In this document: piece after piece, positions 1-8,377 of the stretch | How positions within the stretch are numbered: the stretch's first letter is position 1 | Layout: each line of letters opens with the position of its first letter | NCBI RefSeq assembly: GCF_013003915.1 | Contig: NZ_JABAIV010000011.1 | Coordinates: 1-64,000, forward strand | Length of the DNA: 64,000 nucleotides | DNA from: Telluria aromaticivorans | GTDB taxonomy: Bacteria > Pseudomonadota > Gammaproteobacteria > Burkholderiales > Burkholderiaceae_D | Direction of reading: 5' to 3' | The notes under the pieces: model-generated | Databases searched by the model: none | Told to the model about the DNA's origin: nothing | What the model saw: only the letters and a program-made list of their open reading frames with translations | Program-made: the position numbers and the translations under genes

Positions 1-114
1 ATCACGCAGGGCACCACGGCAGCGAAGAAAGCATCCGCTCAAAAGCGAGTGTGACTTTTGGAAAACGGACATTTTAACTTTGCTAAAAGCGGACATTTCT
101 ACTTTGCTGTTACA
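1..114 (+). mobile_element. Right end of a probable IS21-family insertion sequence (partial)
   Basis: The segment has two imperfect 20-bp direct repeats, at 65-84 and 89-108, sharing the core CGGACATTT-ACTTTGCT, and ends in TGTTACA. Read from the other strand the end begins TGTAACAGC. IS21-family ends typically begin with TG(T) and carry repeated subterminal binding sites, so this looks like such an end. An open frame runs off the window edge and stops at 52-54; it could be the last residues of a transposition protein such as IstB, but is too short to identify. The element stops exactly where a CACCCTACG repeat motif begins. Family assignment is inferred from end structure only. Confidence 0.45.
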
Positions 115-212
115 CACCCTACGTTTCTCACTATTTGACTGGCATTGGGACATTGCCCGAAATTACCCTGCCCACCCTACGATTGACGAGCGACGCTCAA
201 GTGACCGGCATT
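115..212. repeat. Truncated copy of the dispersed REP/BIME-type repeat
   Basis: Begins with CACCCTACG directly at the IS end, then carries the inner stem ATTGCCCGAAATTACC, the REP end CCCACCCTACG (171-181) and the outer terminal motif GTGACCGGCATT (201-212). The left part of the element seems to have been lost to the insertion sequence. The outer motif runs into the stop codon of the next gene. Confidence 0.6.
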
Positions 213-438
213 AACCAGGCGGCTCGCCTTTTTTCGCGCAAATGAAGACCAGCAGCGCAGACATGACGAACACCAAGCCCATATAGCTGAAGGCGCGCTC
301 CGGCAGCAGCCAGACCGATGCGGCAACCAGCAGCACAAAATAGCCGCCGAAGACCAGCCAGCCCTGCCAGGTCTGCGGCAATCCCCAGCCCCACCCGTGC
401 CCTGGTGGTTTGCGTGGAAACCAGTATTCCTGCTTCAT
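211..438 (-). CDS. Small membrane protein of unknown function
   Basis: A 75-residue protein with a basic, aromatic, Gly/Trp-rich N terminus (PGHGWGWGLP near residues 12-21) and two predicted membrane helices, about residues 27-44 and 50-66, ending in a short basic tail. It starts five bases after the stop codon of glpK on the same strand, so co-transcription with glpK is likely. I do not recognise a characterised family; the sequence resembles small conserved proteobacterial membrane proteins. The TAA stop codon (211-213) is formed partly by the outer end of the adjacent dispersed repeat. Confidence 0.7.
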   Translation of the reverse strand: MKQEYWFPRKPPGHGWGWGLPQTWQGWLVFGGYFVLLVAASVWLLPERAFSYMGLVFVMSALLVFICAKKGEPPG

Positions 439-443
439 GATCG

Positions 444-1943
444 TTATCCAGAATGCTCAGGGGTCTCCCAGGCCTTGGCATGCTCCACCGCCCTGCCCCA
501 GCGCGCCATCAGTTCCAGGCGCCGGCCGGCATCCATCGCGGGCTCGAAACGCCTTTCGACCTGCCACTGGCCGGCAATACCTTCCACGGTGTCCCAGTAG
601 CCGACCGCCAGTCCCGCCAGGTAGGCCGCGCCCAGCGCGGTCGTCTCCAGCACCTGTGGGCGCACCACCGGGATGCCGAGCAGGTCGGCCTGGAACTGCA
701 TCAGCATGTCATTGCGTGCAGCGCCACCATCGGCGCGCAGTTCCAGCACCGGGCAGCCCGCATCCTGCTGCATCGCCCCCAGCAGTTCGGCGCTCTGGTA
801 GGCGATCGCTTCGACCGCGGCGCGGGCGATGTGGGCGGCGGTGGTCCCGCGCGTCATGCCGACGATGGCCCCGCGTGCATACGGGTCCCAGTGCGGCGCG
901 CCAAGGCCGGTGAAGGCCGGCACCAGCATCACGCCGCCGCTGTCCGGCACACTCATGGCCAGCGGTTCGACATCGATGGATTGCCGGATGATGCCGAGGC
1001 CGTCGCGCAGCCATTGCACGGTGGCGCCGCCCATGAAGACGCTTCCTTCGAGCAGGTAGCTGGTCGCCCCATGGACCGTCCAGCCGACGGTGGACAGCAG
1101 GCGCTGGTGCGAGACTGGCGGCGTATCGCCGGCGTTCATCAGCATGAAACAGCCGGTGCCGTAGGTGTTCTTGACCAGGCCCTTGCGGTGGCAGGCCTGG
1201 CCGAAGGTGGCAGCCTGCTGGTCGCCGGCGATGCCGGCAATGGGGATCGGGTAGCCGAGCCATTCTTGCGCCGCCAGGCCAACCACTTCCGAGCTGCCAA
1301 CGACCTCGGGCAGGACAGTTGCGGGAATGTCGAACAAGGCCAGCAATGCCTCGTCCCAGCGCAGCGTGTGGATGTTGAACAGCATCGTGCGCGAGGCATT
1401 GCTGGTGTCGGTGACGTGGCGTCCGCACAGGCGATACACCAGCCAGCTGTCGACCGTGCCGAAGGCCAGCTCGCCACGCTCCGCGCGTGCCCGCGCACCG
1501 GGCACGTGGTCCAGCAGCCATTGCAGCTTGGTGGCGGAAAAATAGGCGTCGAGTTCGAGGCCGGTGCGCGCCTGGATATCCGCCGCCCTGCCCTCCATCC
1601 GCAGGCGGTCGCAGGCATCGGCGGTGCGCCGGTCCTGCCAGACGATGGCGCGGGCCACCGGTTCGCCAGTGGCGCGGTCCCACAAGACCGTGGTCTCGCG
1701 CTGGTTGGCGATGCCGATGGCGGCGACCTGGGAGGCCTCGATGCGCGCTTCGCGTAATGCATCGCGGGCGCAGGCGAGCTGGGTATGCCAGATGTCGAGC
1801 GCATCGTGCTCGACCCATCCGGGCTGGGGGAAATGCTGGGGATATTCCTGCTGGCTGCAGGCGACCGGCCGGCCATGGTGGTCGAACACGATCGCGCGCG
1901 AACTGGTGGTGCCCTGGTCGAGGGCAAGGATGTATTTCTGCAT
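444..1943 (-). CDS. glpK: Glycerol kinase
   Basis: Phosphorylates glycerol to sn-glycerol 3-phosphate with ATP in the cytosol, the first committed step of glycerol use. The 499-residue length matches the family. Visible FGGY-kinase marks include the N-terminal phosphate-binding stretch LDQGTTSSRAIVFD, GTVDSWLVYRL, the catalytic-base region AGIAGDQQAATFGQ, and the C-terminal signature around FTGLGAPHWDPYARG. The start is placed at the ATG giving MQKYILALDQG, because upstream codons would run into the RNase P RNA 3' end. It lies 45 bases downstream of rnpB on the same strand, without glpF, glpD or glpR nearby. No glycerol-responsive operator was recognised. Confidence 0.96.
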   Translation of the reverse strand: MQKYILALDQGTTSSRAIVFDHHGRPVACSQQEYPQHFPQPGWVEHDALDIWHTQLACARDALREARIEASQVAAIGIANQRETTVLWDRATGEPVARAIVWQDRRTADACDRLRMEGRAADIQARTGLELDAYFSATKLQWLLDHVPGARARAERGELAFGTVDSWLVYRLCGRHVTDTSNASRTMLFNIHTLRWDEALLALFDIPATVLPEVVGSSEVVGLAAQEWLGYPIPIAGIAGDQQAATFGQACHRKGLVKNTYGTGCFMLMNAGDTPPVSHQRLLSTVGWTVHGATSYLLEGSVFMGGATVQWLRDGLGIIRQSIDVEPLAMSVPDSGGVMLVPAFTGLGAPHWDPYARGAIVGMTRGTTAAHIARAAVEAIAYQSAELLGAMQQDAGCPVLELRADGGAARNDMLMQFQADLLGIPVVRPQVLETTALGAAYLAGLAVGYWDTVEGIAGQWQVERRFEPAMDAGRRLELMARWGRAVEHAKAWETPEHSG

Positions 1944-1961
1944 CAATGACTCACCGGGGGC

Positions 1962-1980
1962 GCAGCCCGCGAGGGGCTGC
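1962..1980. other. Stem-loop between rnpB and glpK
   Basis: Inverted repeat GCAGCCC-GCGAG-GGGCTGC lies between the mature rnpB 3' end and the glpK start. There is no T-run on the glpK side, so it is a weak terminator at best; it may help 3'-end processing of the RNA and allow read-through into glpK. Confidence 0.4.
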
Positions 1981-1987
1981 AAAATTC

Positions 1988-2341
1988 AATGTAAAGCAGG
2001 CCGATAGGCCGGATTCTGTGTAGCGGTTTCCCTTGCGAGTCCCCGCCTGGACAGCCATTCCTCTAGGCGCTGGATTACTCCAGCGCTCAAGCTTCCTACC
2101 CGCACGCTCCGCGAGCAACATCAACGCGTGCCTATTTGGAATTGCTCCGAGTGGAGGTTACCGCGTTTCACCGTAACTTAATACGCTCGTCTCTGTGGCC
2201 CTATTCCTCGCCTTATACCACCCCGCTTGCGCTTGGCGGCTTTCAGCGGACGGCCGTTAACCGTCACCCTGCTCTATGGAGTCCGGACCTTCCTCCCGCC
2301 GACACCCGAAAGTGCCAGCCAGCGGCTGCCTGGCCTGCTTC
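1988..2341 (-). ncRNA. rnpB: RNase P RNA (bacterial class A)
   Basis: Catalytic RNA that removes 5' leaders from pre-tRNAs. On the minus strand the hallmark P4 segments are present: GAGGAAGGTCCGGACTCC near the 5' end and ACAGAATCCGGCCTATCGG near the 3' end, plus GGTAACCTCCACTCGGAGC and the internal GGTGAAACGCGG. The ends are set by pairing of GAAGCAGGCC (5') with GGCCTGCTTTAC (3'), the P1 helix, giving about 354 nt, close to the usual beta/gammaproteobacterial size. Open frames inside this region are not genes. Exact termini are inferred to a few bases. Confidence 0.97.
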
Positions 2342-2350
2342 ACGGGGGGC

Positions 2351-2356
2351 ATTGTA
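2351..2356 (-). promoter_or_regulatory. Probable -10 element of the rnpB promoter
   Basis: TACAAT on the minus strand lies nine bases upstream of the inferred RNase P RNA 5' end. No convincing -35 hexamer is visible at 16-18 bases further upstream. Confidence 0.5.
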
Positions 2357-2611
2357 ACCGATTGGGGGTGCTCACCACCCGGCTCAGGGCGATCTTATGG
2401 TCTGCCAGCAAAATTGGGTCTCCGCCTGCGCGGGGATGACGTGCAAAGGTAGCGGACTATAAAAGCGCTGGTAGCCTCCCGCCTGAAAAGCCGTCGCCTA
2501 TCCCTCCGCTGCCCCCACCTTTTCTGAAATTTTGTGTCGCCATTTCAAAAGCCCCCGCCGACCGGCTCGCATAGAATCAAACGTTACCCAAACTGCAAGG
2601 ATGACCGAACC

Positions 2612-4315
2612 ATGACGCACCCTTCCCGCACCGGCGGCCAGATCCTGGTCGATGCACTCGCGATCCACGGCGTGGATACCGCCTTCGGCGTACCCGGCGA
2701 AAGCTATCTCGACGTGCTGGACGCGCTGCATGATTCGGATATCCGCTTCGTGATCAACCGCCAGGAAGGCGGCGCGGCCTTCATGGCCGAGGCCTACGGC
2801 AAACTCACCGGCAAGCCGGGTATCTGCTTCGTCACCCGCGGCCCGGGCGCCACCAATGCCTCGATCGGCGTGCACACCGCCTACCAGGATTCGACCCCGA
2901 TGATCCTGTTCATCGGCCAGGTCGGCAATGACTTCATCGACCGCGAAGCCTTCCAGGAAATCGACTACCGCCGCATGTTCGGCGAGATGGCCAAGTGGGT
3001 CGCGCAGATCGACCGCGCCGACCGCATTCCCGAATACCTCGCGCGCGCCTTCCAGGTCGCAACCAGCGGCCGGCCCGGCCCGGTGGTGCTGGCACTACCG
3101 GAAGACATGCTGATCACCGAAGCCGCAGTCGCCGACACCCGCCGCTACCAACCAGTGCAGGCTTCGCCGTCGCAGGCGCAAATCGATACGCTGCGCGCAA
3201 TGCTGGTGGAAGCCACGCGTCCGGTGCTGCTGCTCGGAGGCGGCACCTGGAACGAACAGGCTTGCGCCGACCTGGCGCGCTTCGCCGAAGCGAATCACCT
3301 GCCGGTGGGCTGCAGCTTCCGCTTCCAGGACCTGATGGACAACGCGCACCCGAACTACATCGGCGACGTCGGCATCGGCATCAACCCGAAGCTGGCCGCA
3401 CGGGTGGCGGAAGCGGACCTGGTGATCGCCATCGGCCCGCGCCTGGGCGAGATGACCACCGGCGGCTATACGCTGCTGGCCTCCCCCGTGCCGCGCCAGC
3501 GCCTGGTGCATATCCATGCGGATGCCGAAGAACTGGGCAGCGTCTACCAGGCCGATCTGATGATCGCCAGCGGCGCGCCGCAGGCCTGCGCCATGCTGGC
3601 GGCGATGGCACCGGTCGATGCCGCGGCATGGGCCGGCAGCGTCCCTGAAGCGAAGCAGGAGCTGGCCGCCTTCCAGGCCCAGCCGCCGATCTTCCGCGAG
3701 GGCGGCGCGCCGCTCGATTTGTGGCAGGTGGTGCAGGACCTGATGGCCGTGCTGCCGCGCGACGCCATCATCACCAACGGCGCCGGCAACTATGCTTCGT
3801 GGGCGCACCGCTTCTACCGCTACGGCGGCATGCGCACCCAGCTCGCGCCGACCAATGGCGCCATGGGCTATGGCGTGCCGTCCGGCGTCGCGGCCAAGAT
3901 CGTCCATCCGGAACGCGCAGTCGTGACCTTCGCCGGCGATGGCGAATTCATGATGACGGGCCAGGAACTTGCCACCGCAGTGCAGTACAAGGCAGGCGTG
4001 GTGATCCTGGTGTTTAACAACAGCATGTTCGGCACCATTCGCATGCACCAGGAAAAGACCTATCCGGGCCGTGTATCGGGTACCGAGCTTCACAATCCGG
4101 ATTTCGCCGCATTGGCGCGCGCCTACGGCGGCCATGGCGAGGTGGTCGAGACGACCGAAGCATTCGCGCCCGCCCTGCAGCGCGCGCTGGCGCATGCAAA
4201 GGAGCAGCAACTGCCGGCCCTGATCGAACTGCGCTACGACGGCAATTTGATTACGCCGAACGCGACGCTGGAAACCATCCGCAAGGCGGCGGAAGCGGCC
4301 AAGGCTGGCCGCTGA
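2612..4315 (+). CDS. Thiamine diphosphate-dependent enzyme, acetolactate synthase-like
   Basis: A 567-residue ThDP enzyme with the three-domain order of acetolactate synthase and related decarboxylases/lyases. The N-terminal Pyr domain holds the cofactor-activating Glu52 in NRQEGGAAFMAEAYG; a central domain follows; the C-terminal PP domain has the GDG (442-444)-24 residues-NN motif that binds ThDP and magnesium. The start is the ATG giving MTHPSRTGG, with AAGG eleven bases upstream. No regulatory small subunit (ilvN) follows and no ilvC is nearby, so a biosynthetic ilvB role is not supported; a catabolic 2-oxo-acid or acyloin-type reaction is equally possible. The substrate cannot be read from the sequence. 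It stands alone, with a dispersed repeat downstream. Confidence 0.85.
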   Translation: MTHPSRTGGQILVDALAIHGVDTAFGVPGESYLDVLDALHDSDIRFVINRQEGGAAFMAEAYGKLTGKPGICFVTRGPGATNASIGVHTAYQDSTPMILFIGQVGNDFIDREAFQEIDYRRMFGEMAKWVAQIDRADRIPEYLARAFQVATSGRPGPVVLALPEDMLITEAAVADTRRYQPVQASPSQAQIDTLRAMLVEATRPVLLLGGGTWNEQACADLARFAEANHLPVGCSFRFQDLMDNAHPNYIGDVGIGINPKLAARVAEADLVIAIGPRLGEMTTGGYTLLASPVPRQRLVHIHADAEELGSVYQADLMIASGAPQACAMLAAMAPVDAAAWAGSVPEAKQELAAFQAQPPIFREGGAPLDLWQVVQDLMAVLPRDAIITNGAGNYASWAHRFYRYGGMRTQLAPTNGAMGYGVPSGVAAKIVHPERAVVTFAGDGEFMMTGQELATAVQYKAGVVILVFNNSMFGTIRMHQEKTYPGRVSGTELHNPDFAALARAYGGHGEVVETTEAFAPALQRALAHAKEQQLPALIELRYDGNLITPNATLETIRKAAEAAKAGR

Positions 4316-4362
4316 TTGCTGGCTGAGTGACCGCTGTTTCGGTTGGCGGCCAGCCAGGGAAT

Positions 4363-4497
4363 CGTAGGGTGGGCGGATTCCGCCCACGCGTTCAAATCAC
4401 GGTGACGCTGCCCGCACGGCTGTTCAAACCCTAACTATCACCGCGGGGGCAAGGTAGTTCAGGCCAGTGGCCTGAACTACGAATTGCCCACCCTACG
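4363..4497. repeat. Dispersed REP/BIME-type repeat
   Basis: Two inverted REP units: CGTAGGGTGGGCGG...CCGCCCACGCG at the left and CCCACCCTACG at the right, joined by the conserved linker CTAACTATCACCGCG. The right inner stem is AGTTCAGGCCAGTGGCCTGAACT. A degraded outer motif (GTAGCCGGTATT) follows at about 4516-4527. Confidence 0.8.
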
Positions 4498-4540
4498 GCT
4501 TAGCGACAGCTCTCAGTAGCCGGTATTAGCGACCAAACGT

Positions 4541-4741
4541 TTACTGCTGCTCCAGGCCCAGCTCGGCCGGCAGCGGGATCGGTTTATCGAAGAAACTGAC
4601 CGGTTCGCCCGATGGGTTGGTCAGGAAGGTGGCGACGAGGGCGATGAAGGCCCACACAATAATATTGCGCAAGGTTGCGGCGCTGCCATCGGCGGCGTTG
4701 TCGCCGTAGATGAGCCGCTTCAGGAAGTTCGTGATTTTCAC
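4541..4741 (-). CDS. Possible small single-span membrane protein
   Basis: A GTG-initiated 66-residue frame beginning VKITNFLKRL, with a GGGG stretch seven bases upstream as a possible ribosome binding site. It has a basic N terminus, one predicted membrane helix (about residues 26-41, NIIVWAFIALVATFL) and a proline-rich tail ending LGLEQQ. It is divergent from ftsY. No family is recognised; the hydrophobic segment and amphipathic flanks look like a real short membrane protein, but the non-ATG start leaves doubt. Confidence 0.45.
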   Translation of the reverse strand: MKITNFLKRLIYGDNAADGSAATLRNIIVWAFIALVATFLTNPSGEPVSFFDKPIPLPAELGLEQQ

Positions 4742-4994
4742 GGTGGCCCCGTTGTTCGTTATGGTTGGTTTTCTCTCTGCGCTCAATTTAACGCAACTCG
4801 CCAACGAATTCCAGAACCGCACTGTTGAGTAACCTATCGGTTTCATCAATAACGCAACAAGAAATTCCTTCGATGCATCTTTAAGTGTCGATCCAGAGCC
4901 TCGGAGGAAGAATCTTGCTGCTCTGGTAAAATATTCGCACCTTTTTTCATCGCCGGAATCCTCCGGCATGCGCGCAGGAATCGCTACCCCCACT

Positions 4995-6134
4995 ATGTTT
5001 AGTTTCTTCAAAAGAAAGAAGCCGGAGACCCAGGTTCCCGAGCCGGCCATTGAAGCCGCGCCCGCACCTGCTCCGGTTGCTGTTCCCGCAGTGGTCGCAG
5101 CACCTTCCCCGGCCCCCGCACCCGCACCGATGTTCGTTCCCGGCGCGCTCGACACCCCCGCATTCGATGGCAGCCCATCCGACGTTGCCGAACTGTTCCC
5201 GGAAACCGCCGAGCGCCCGACCACCGAAGCCGAGAAAAAGCAGTCCTGGATGACGCGCCTGAAGGCCGGCCTGTCCAAGACCTCGAGCAACCTGTCGCTG
5301 CTGTTCGTCGGCGCGCGCATCGATGAAGACCTGTACGAGGAACTCGAATCGGCGCTGCTGATGTCGGATGCCGGCATGGACGCCACCGATTACCTGCTCA
5401 CCTCCCTGCGCCGCAAGGTCAAGGAAGAGAAGCTGGTCGACGCCGCCGCCGTCAAGGTCGCGCTCAAGGAGCTGTTGATCGAGCTCTTGAAACCGCTGCA
5501 AAAGCCGCTGGAACTCGGCCGCCACGATCCGCTCGTGATGATGATCTCGGGCGTGAACGGCGCCGGCAAGACCACCACCATCGGCAAGCTGGCCAAGCAC
5601 ATGCAGCGCTTCGACCAGTCGGTGCTGCTGGCCGCGGGCGATACCTTCCGCGCCGCCGCCCGCGAGCAACTGATGGTCTGGGGCCAGCGCAACAACGTCA
5701 CCGTGATCTCGCAGGCCTCGGGCGACCCGGCCGCCGTGGCCTTCGATGCGGTCCAGTCGGGCAAGGCGCGCGGAACGGATGTGGTCATGGTCGATACGGC
5801 CGGCCGCCTGCCGACCCAACTGCACCTGATGGAAGAACTCAAGAAGATCAAGCGCGTCATCGGCAAGGGCATGGATGGCGCCCCGCACGAGCTGCTGCTG
5901 GTCATCGACGGCAACACCGGCCAGAACGCGCTGGCGCAGGTGAAAGCCTTCGACGATGCGCTGCAGCTCACCGGCCTGGTGATCACCAAGCTCGATGGCA
6001 CCGCCAAGGGCGGCGTGCTGGCCGCGATTGCGCGTACCCGCCCGGTGCCGGTATATTTCATCGGCGTGGGCGAGAAGCTGGACGACCTGCAGCCCTTCGA
6101 TGCCGAAGAATTCGTCGAAGCGCTGTTGGGATAA
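4995..6134 (+). CDS. ftsY: Signal recognition particle receptor FtsY
   Basis: SRP receptor GTPase that docks ribosome-nascent chain-SRP complexes at the inner membrane. The 379-residue protein has a short Pro/Ala-rich acidic A region (about residues 10-85), an N domain (about 85-175) and the SRP-type G domain. Motifs visible: G1 GVNGAGKTTTIGKLAKH, the insertion-box DTFRAAAREQL, G3 DTAGRLPTQ, and G4 TKLDGTAKGG near the end. The start MFSFFKRKKPE is preferred because it matches the usual basic FtsY N terminus. The gene leads an ftsY-ftsE-ftsX operon, six bases before ftsE. Confidence 0.97.
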   Translation: MFSFFKRKKPETQVPEPAIEAAPAPAPVAVPAVVAAPSPAPAPAPMFVPGALDTPAFDGSPSDVAELFPETAERPTTEAEKKQSWMTRLKAGLSKTSSNLSLLFVGARIDEDLYEELESALLMSDAGMDATDYLLTSLRRKVKEEKLVDAAAVKVALKELLIELLKPLQKPLELGRHDPLVMMISGVNGAGKTTTIGKLAKHMQRFDQSVLLAAGDTFRAAAREQLMVWGQRNNVTVISQASGDPAAVAFDAVQSGKARGTDVVMVDTAGRLPTQLHLMEELKKIKRVIGKGMDGAPHELLLVIDGNTGQNALAQVKAFDDALQLTGLVITKLDGTAKGGVLAAIARTRPVPVYFIGVGEKLDDLQPFDAEEFVEALLG

Positions 6135-6140
6135 GCTCAG

Positions 6141-6815
6141 ATGATCGAATTCCAGTCCGTCTCCAAACAGTATTCCACCGATGCGTTCGCCCTGCGCGAC
6201 GTCACCATCAACATCGCCAAGGGCGAGCTGGTCTACCTGGCAGGCCCGTCCGGCGCCGGCAAGTCGACCCTGATGAAAATGGTGGCCGCGGTCGAGCGTC
6301 CCACCAGTGGCACCGTGACCGTCAACGGCCAGGACATCGGCCGCATCCGCAAGGCCGGCATCCCGTTCTTGCGCCGTAACCTGGGACTGATCTTCCAGCA
6401 CCAGCGCCTGCTCAACGACCGCAATATCCTGGCCAACGTGATGCTGCCGCTGCTGGTCACCGGCGCGCCCCGGGCCCAGGCCGAAGGCCGCGCCCGCGCG
6501 GCCCTCGACAAGGTCGGCCTGGCTGACCGCACCAAAGCGCTGCCGCTGGAATTATCCGGCGGCGAGCAGCAGCGCGTGGCGATCGCCCGCGCCATCGTCA
6601 ACCGCCCGCAGATTATCCTGGCCGACGAACCGACCGCGAACCTCGACCGCGCCGCGGCCGACCGCGTGCTCGACGCGCTGCGTGCCTTCAACGCCGTCGG
6701 CGTGACCTGCGTGATCTCGACCCACGACGAGCAGGTGCTCGATACGGCGGGACGCGTGATCCGTCTCGAACACGGCATGCTGGCCTACGCCGGCCGCACC
6801 GGAGGTGCGGCATGA
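6141..6815 (+). CDS. ftsE: Cell division ATP-binding protein FtsE
   Basis: ATPase of the FtsEX complex, which at the septum activates periplasmic murein hydrolases through FtsX and acts on the divisome. The 224 residues show Walker A GPSGAGKSTLMK, Q-loop IFQHQRLL, ABC signature LSGGEQQRVAIARA, Walker B IILADEPTANLD and H-loop STHDE. Length is typical. Its last four bases overlap the ftsX start (ATGA), implying translational coupling. Confidence 0.97.
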   Translation: MIEFQSVSKQYSTDAFALRDVTINIAKGELVYLAGPSGAGKSTLMKMVAAVERPTSGTVTVNGQDIGRIRKAGIPFLRRNLGLIFQHQRLLNDRNILANVMLPLLVTGAPRAQAEGRARAALDKVGLADRTKALPLELSGGEQQRVAIARAIVNRPQIILADEPTANLDRAAADRVLDALRAFNAVGVTCVISTHDEQVLDTAGRVIRLEHGMLAYAGRTGGAA

Positions 6816-7732
6816 GCCCGTGGATCCGCCAGCACCGCTTCGCCCTGCGCGCGGCGCTGTCCAGCGTGCGCAAGGCGCCCGGCAGCTTCCTGTTCAACGT
6901 GCTGGTCGTCGCGCTTGCGCTGACCCTGCCCTTCGCCGGCATCACCCTGCTCGACAACGTGCGGCCGCTGTCCCAGCAGCTGTCGGTCGATCCGGAGATC
7001 AGCCTGTTCATGAAGCTCGACGCCCCGCGCCAGCAGGCCAGCGCGCTGGCGCCGCAGATCCGCAGCATCGCGGCCGGCGCCGGCAAGGCGAAGGTCGATT
7101 TCGTGGCGCGCGAGGATGCGCTGGTGTCGCTGAAACAGAAAAGCGGCTTGAGCGACGTGCTCGACACCCTGGGCGAGAACCCGCTGCCGGACAGCTATGT
7201 GCTCAAGCTCGAAGGTTTTACCGGCAGCGCCGCCGGCGGGGTCGATGCGATAGTCGAGCAGTTGCGCGCGCTGCCCGGCGTGGAAACCGTGCAGGTCGAC
7301 TCGGCCTGGGTCAAGCGCCTGGCCGCCCTGCTGGCGATCCTGCGCCTGGCCCTGCTGCTGCTGGCCGTGACGCTCGGCATCGTGGTGATCGCGGTGGTGT
7401 TCAATACCATCCGCCTGCAGGTGCTGACCCAGAAGGAAGAGATCGCGGTCTCGAAACTGCTGGGCGCGACCGATAATTTCATCCACCGCCCCTTCTATTA
7501 CACCGGCGCCCTGCTCGGCCTGTGCTCCGGCGCGGTGGCGCTTGGCGCGGTGATGCTGGGACTGGTGCCGCTGAACGGGGCGATTGCAGAATTCGCCCGG
7601 CTGTACGCGTCCGAATTCCAGCTGGCGCCGCTCGGCGGCCTGGAAATCGGCGGCCTGCTGGCCATCAGCGCCGGCCTGGGCCTGATCGGCGCCATGCTGT
7701 CGGTGCAGCGTCATCTGGCGCGCGTGCAGTAA
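6812..7732 (+). CDS. ftsX: Cell division protein FtsX
   Basis: Membrane partner of FtsE. The 306-residue protein has a cytosolic N terminus, a first helix (about residues 28-48), a large periplasmic domain (about 50-170) expected to contact EnvC-type activators, then three further helices (about 173-200, 228-252 and 275-295). The ATGA overlap with ftsE fixes the start. The conserved LLGATDNFIHRPFYYTGALLG segment just before the third helix fits the FtsX/ABC3 permease fold. Confidence 0.96.
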   Translation: MSPWIRQHRFALRAALSSVRKAPGSFLFNVLVVALALTLPFAGITLLDNVRPLSQQLSVDPEISLFMKLDAPRQQASALAPQIRSIAAGAGKAKVDFVAREDALVSLKQKSGLSDVLDTLGENPLPDSYVLKLEGFTGSAAGGVDAIVEQLRALPGVETVQVDSAWVKRLAALLAILRLALLLLAVTLGIVVIAVVFNTIRLQVLTQKEEIAVSKLLGATDNFIHRPFYYTGALLGLCSGAVALGAVMLGLVPLNGAIAEFARLYASEFQLAPLGGLEIGGLLAISAGLGLIGAMLSVQRHLARVQ

Positions 7733-8228
7733 GTTTGCTTTTGTGACGCGGGCGGGGTATCAGGCCAGTGGCCTATCGCCATTCACCAAGAGCCGCTAGC
7801 GACCCGTAGGGTGGGCAAGGTAATTCAGGGCATTGCCCTGAATTACCTTGCCCACGCGTTCAAATGACGGTGCTGCAGCCCGTGCGCCGGCTCATATTGC
7901 AACTATCACCGCGTGGGCGTTTGTCATTCCGGGCATTGCCCGAAATGACCCCGCCCACCCTACGATTTACGGCATAGCCGCCCATCCCTACGATGAGACG
8001 CGCCCTAATCCTACAGGCCTTGCCCGCCCTAAGTGCGCCATTCAACAGAAGCCTGCGCCAAGCCCTCTTACCCTGTCTTCTGGGACTTTCCAGCGCTTTC
8101 AAGCTTACTTTTGAGTTGCATCAATCAAATAGCAAGCGTGTGCTCTACAGTTGTAACATCACGATTTTTAATTCCTGCGAGCAATACTTTAGCCAAACTT
8201 AATCGACTCCGGCAAACCGATGGGTCGC
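7733..8228. other. Non-coding gap between ftsX and rpoH control region
   Basis: Holds a dispersed repeat (7805-7964) and then about 260 bases of lower-GC DNA leading into the rpoH promoter. No supported gene; short open frames here are repeat-derived. Confidence 0.6.
7805..7964. repeat. Dispersed REP/BIME-type repeat, full-length inner pair
   Basis: One of the best preserved copies. Left REP GTAGGGTGGGC encloses a long palindrome (GGTAATTCAGGGC-ATT-GCCCTGAATTACC) and closes with GCCCACGCGTTCAAA; a linker with CAACTATCACCGCG follows; the right unit encloses GTCATTCCGGGC-ATT-GCCCGAAATGAC and ends CCCACCCTACG. Confidence 0.85.
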
Positions 8229-8255
8229 CTAGCACTCGCCCCGGTAGAGTGCTAA
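8229..8255. promoter_or_regulatory. CIRCE element (HrcA operator) upstream of rpoH
   Basis: CTAGCACTC-N9-GAGTGCTAA matches the CIRCE consensus TTAGCACTC-N9-GAGTGCTAA at 17 of 18 arm positions with the exact nine-base spacer. CIRCE is bound by the repressor HrcA, usually at groESL. A TAATAT -10-like hexamer (8253-8258) overlaps the right arm, so bound HrcA would be expected to block transcription toward rpoH. Confidence 0.88.
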
Positions 8256-8377
8256 TATATGGCTTGAAGACTGTGAAAATCAAGTGAAGCATCCCCGTAA
8301 CAGACAGTAAAGTTGGTGTCCCGCGACATGGGTCCGTGGCACATTGGGATGCAGCAAGACTACTACGAGGAAAAAAT

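Noticed and set aside
1962..1980. Strong terminator after rnpB
   Set aside because: The stem-loop lacks a T-run on the transcribed strand, so intrinsic termination is not supported.
2136..2439. Open frames inside the rnpB region
   Set aside because: They coincide with conserved RNase P RNA helices and its promoter; the RNA explains the sequence.
4947..6401. Long open frame antisense to ftsY
   Set aside because: High-GC third-position bias leaves long antisense frames; the sense strand encodes an unmistakable FtsY.
8336..8377. Upstream GTG start for rpoH
   Set aside because: It would add 14 residues with no family match; the ATG at 8378 has GAGG at the proper spacing.
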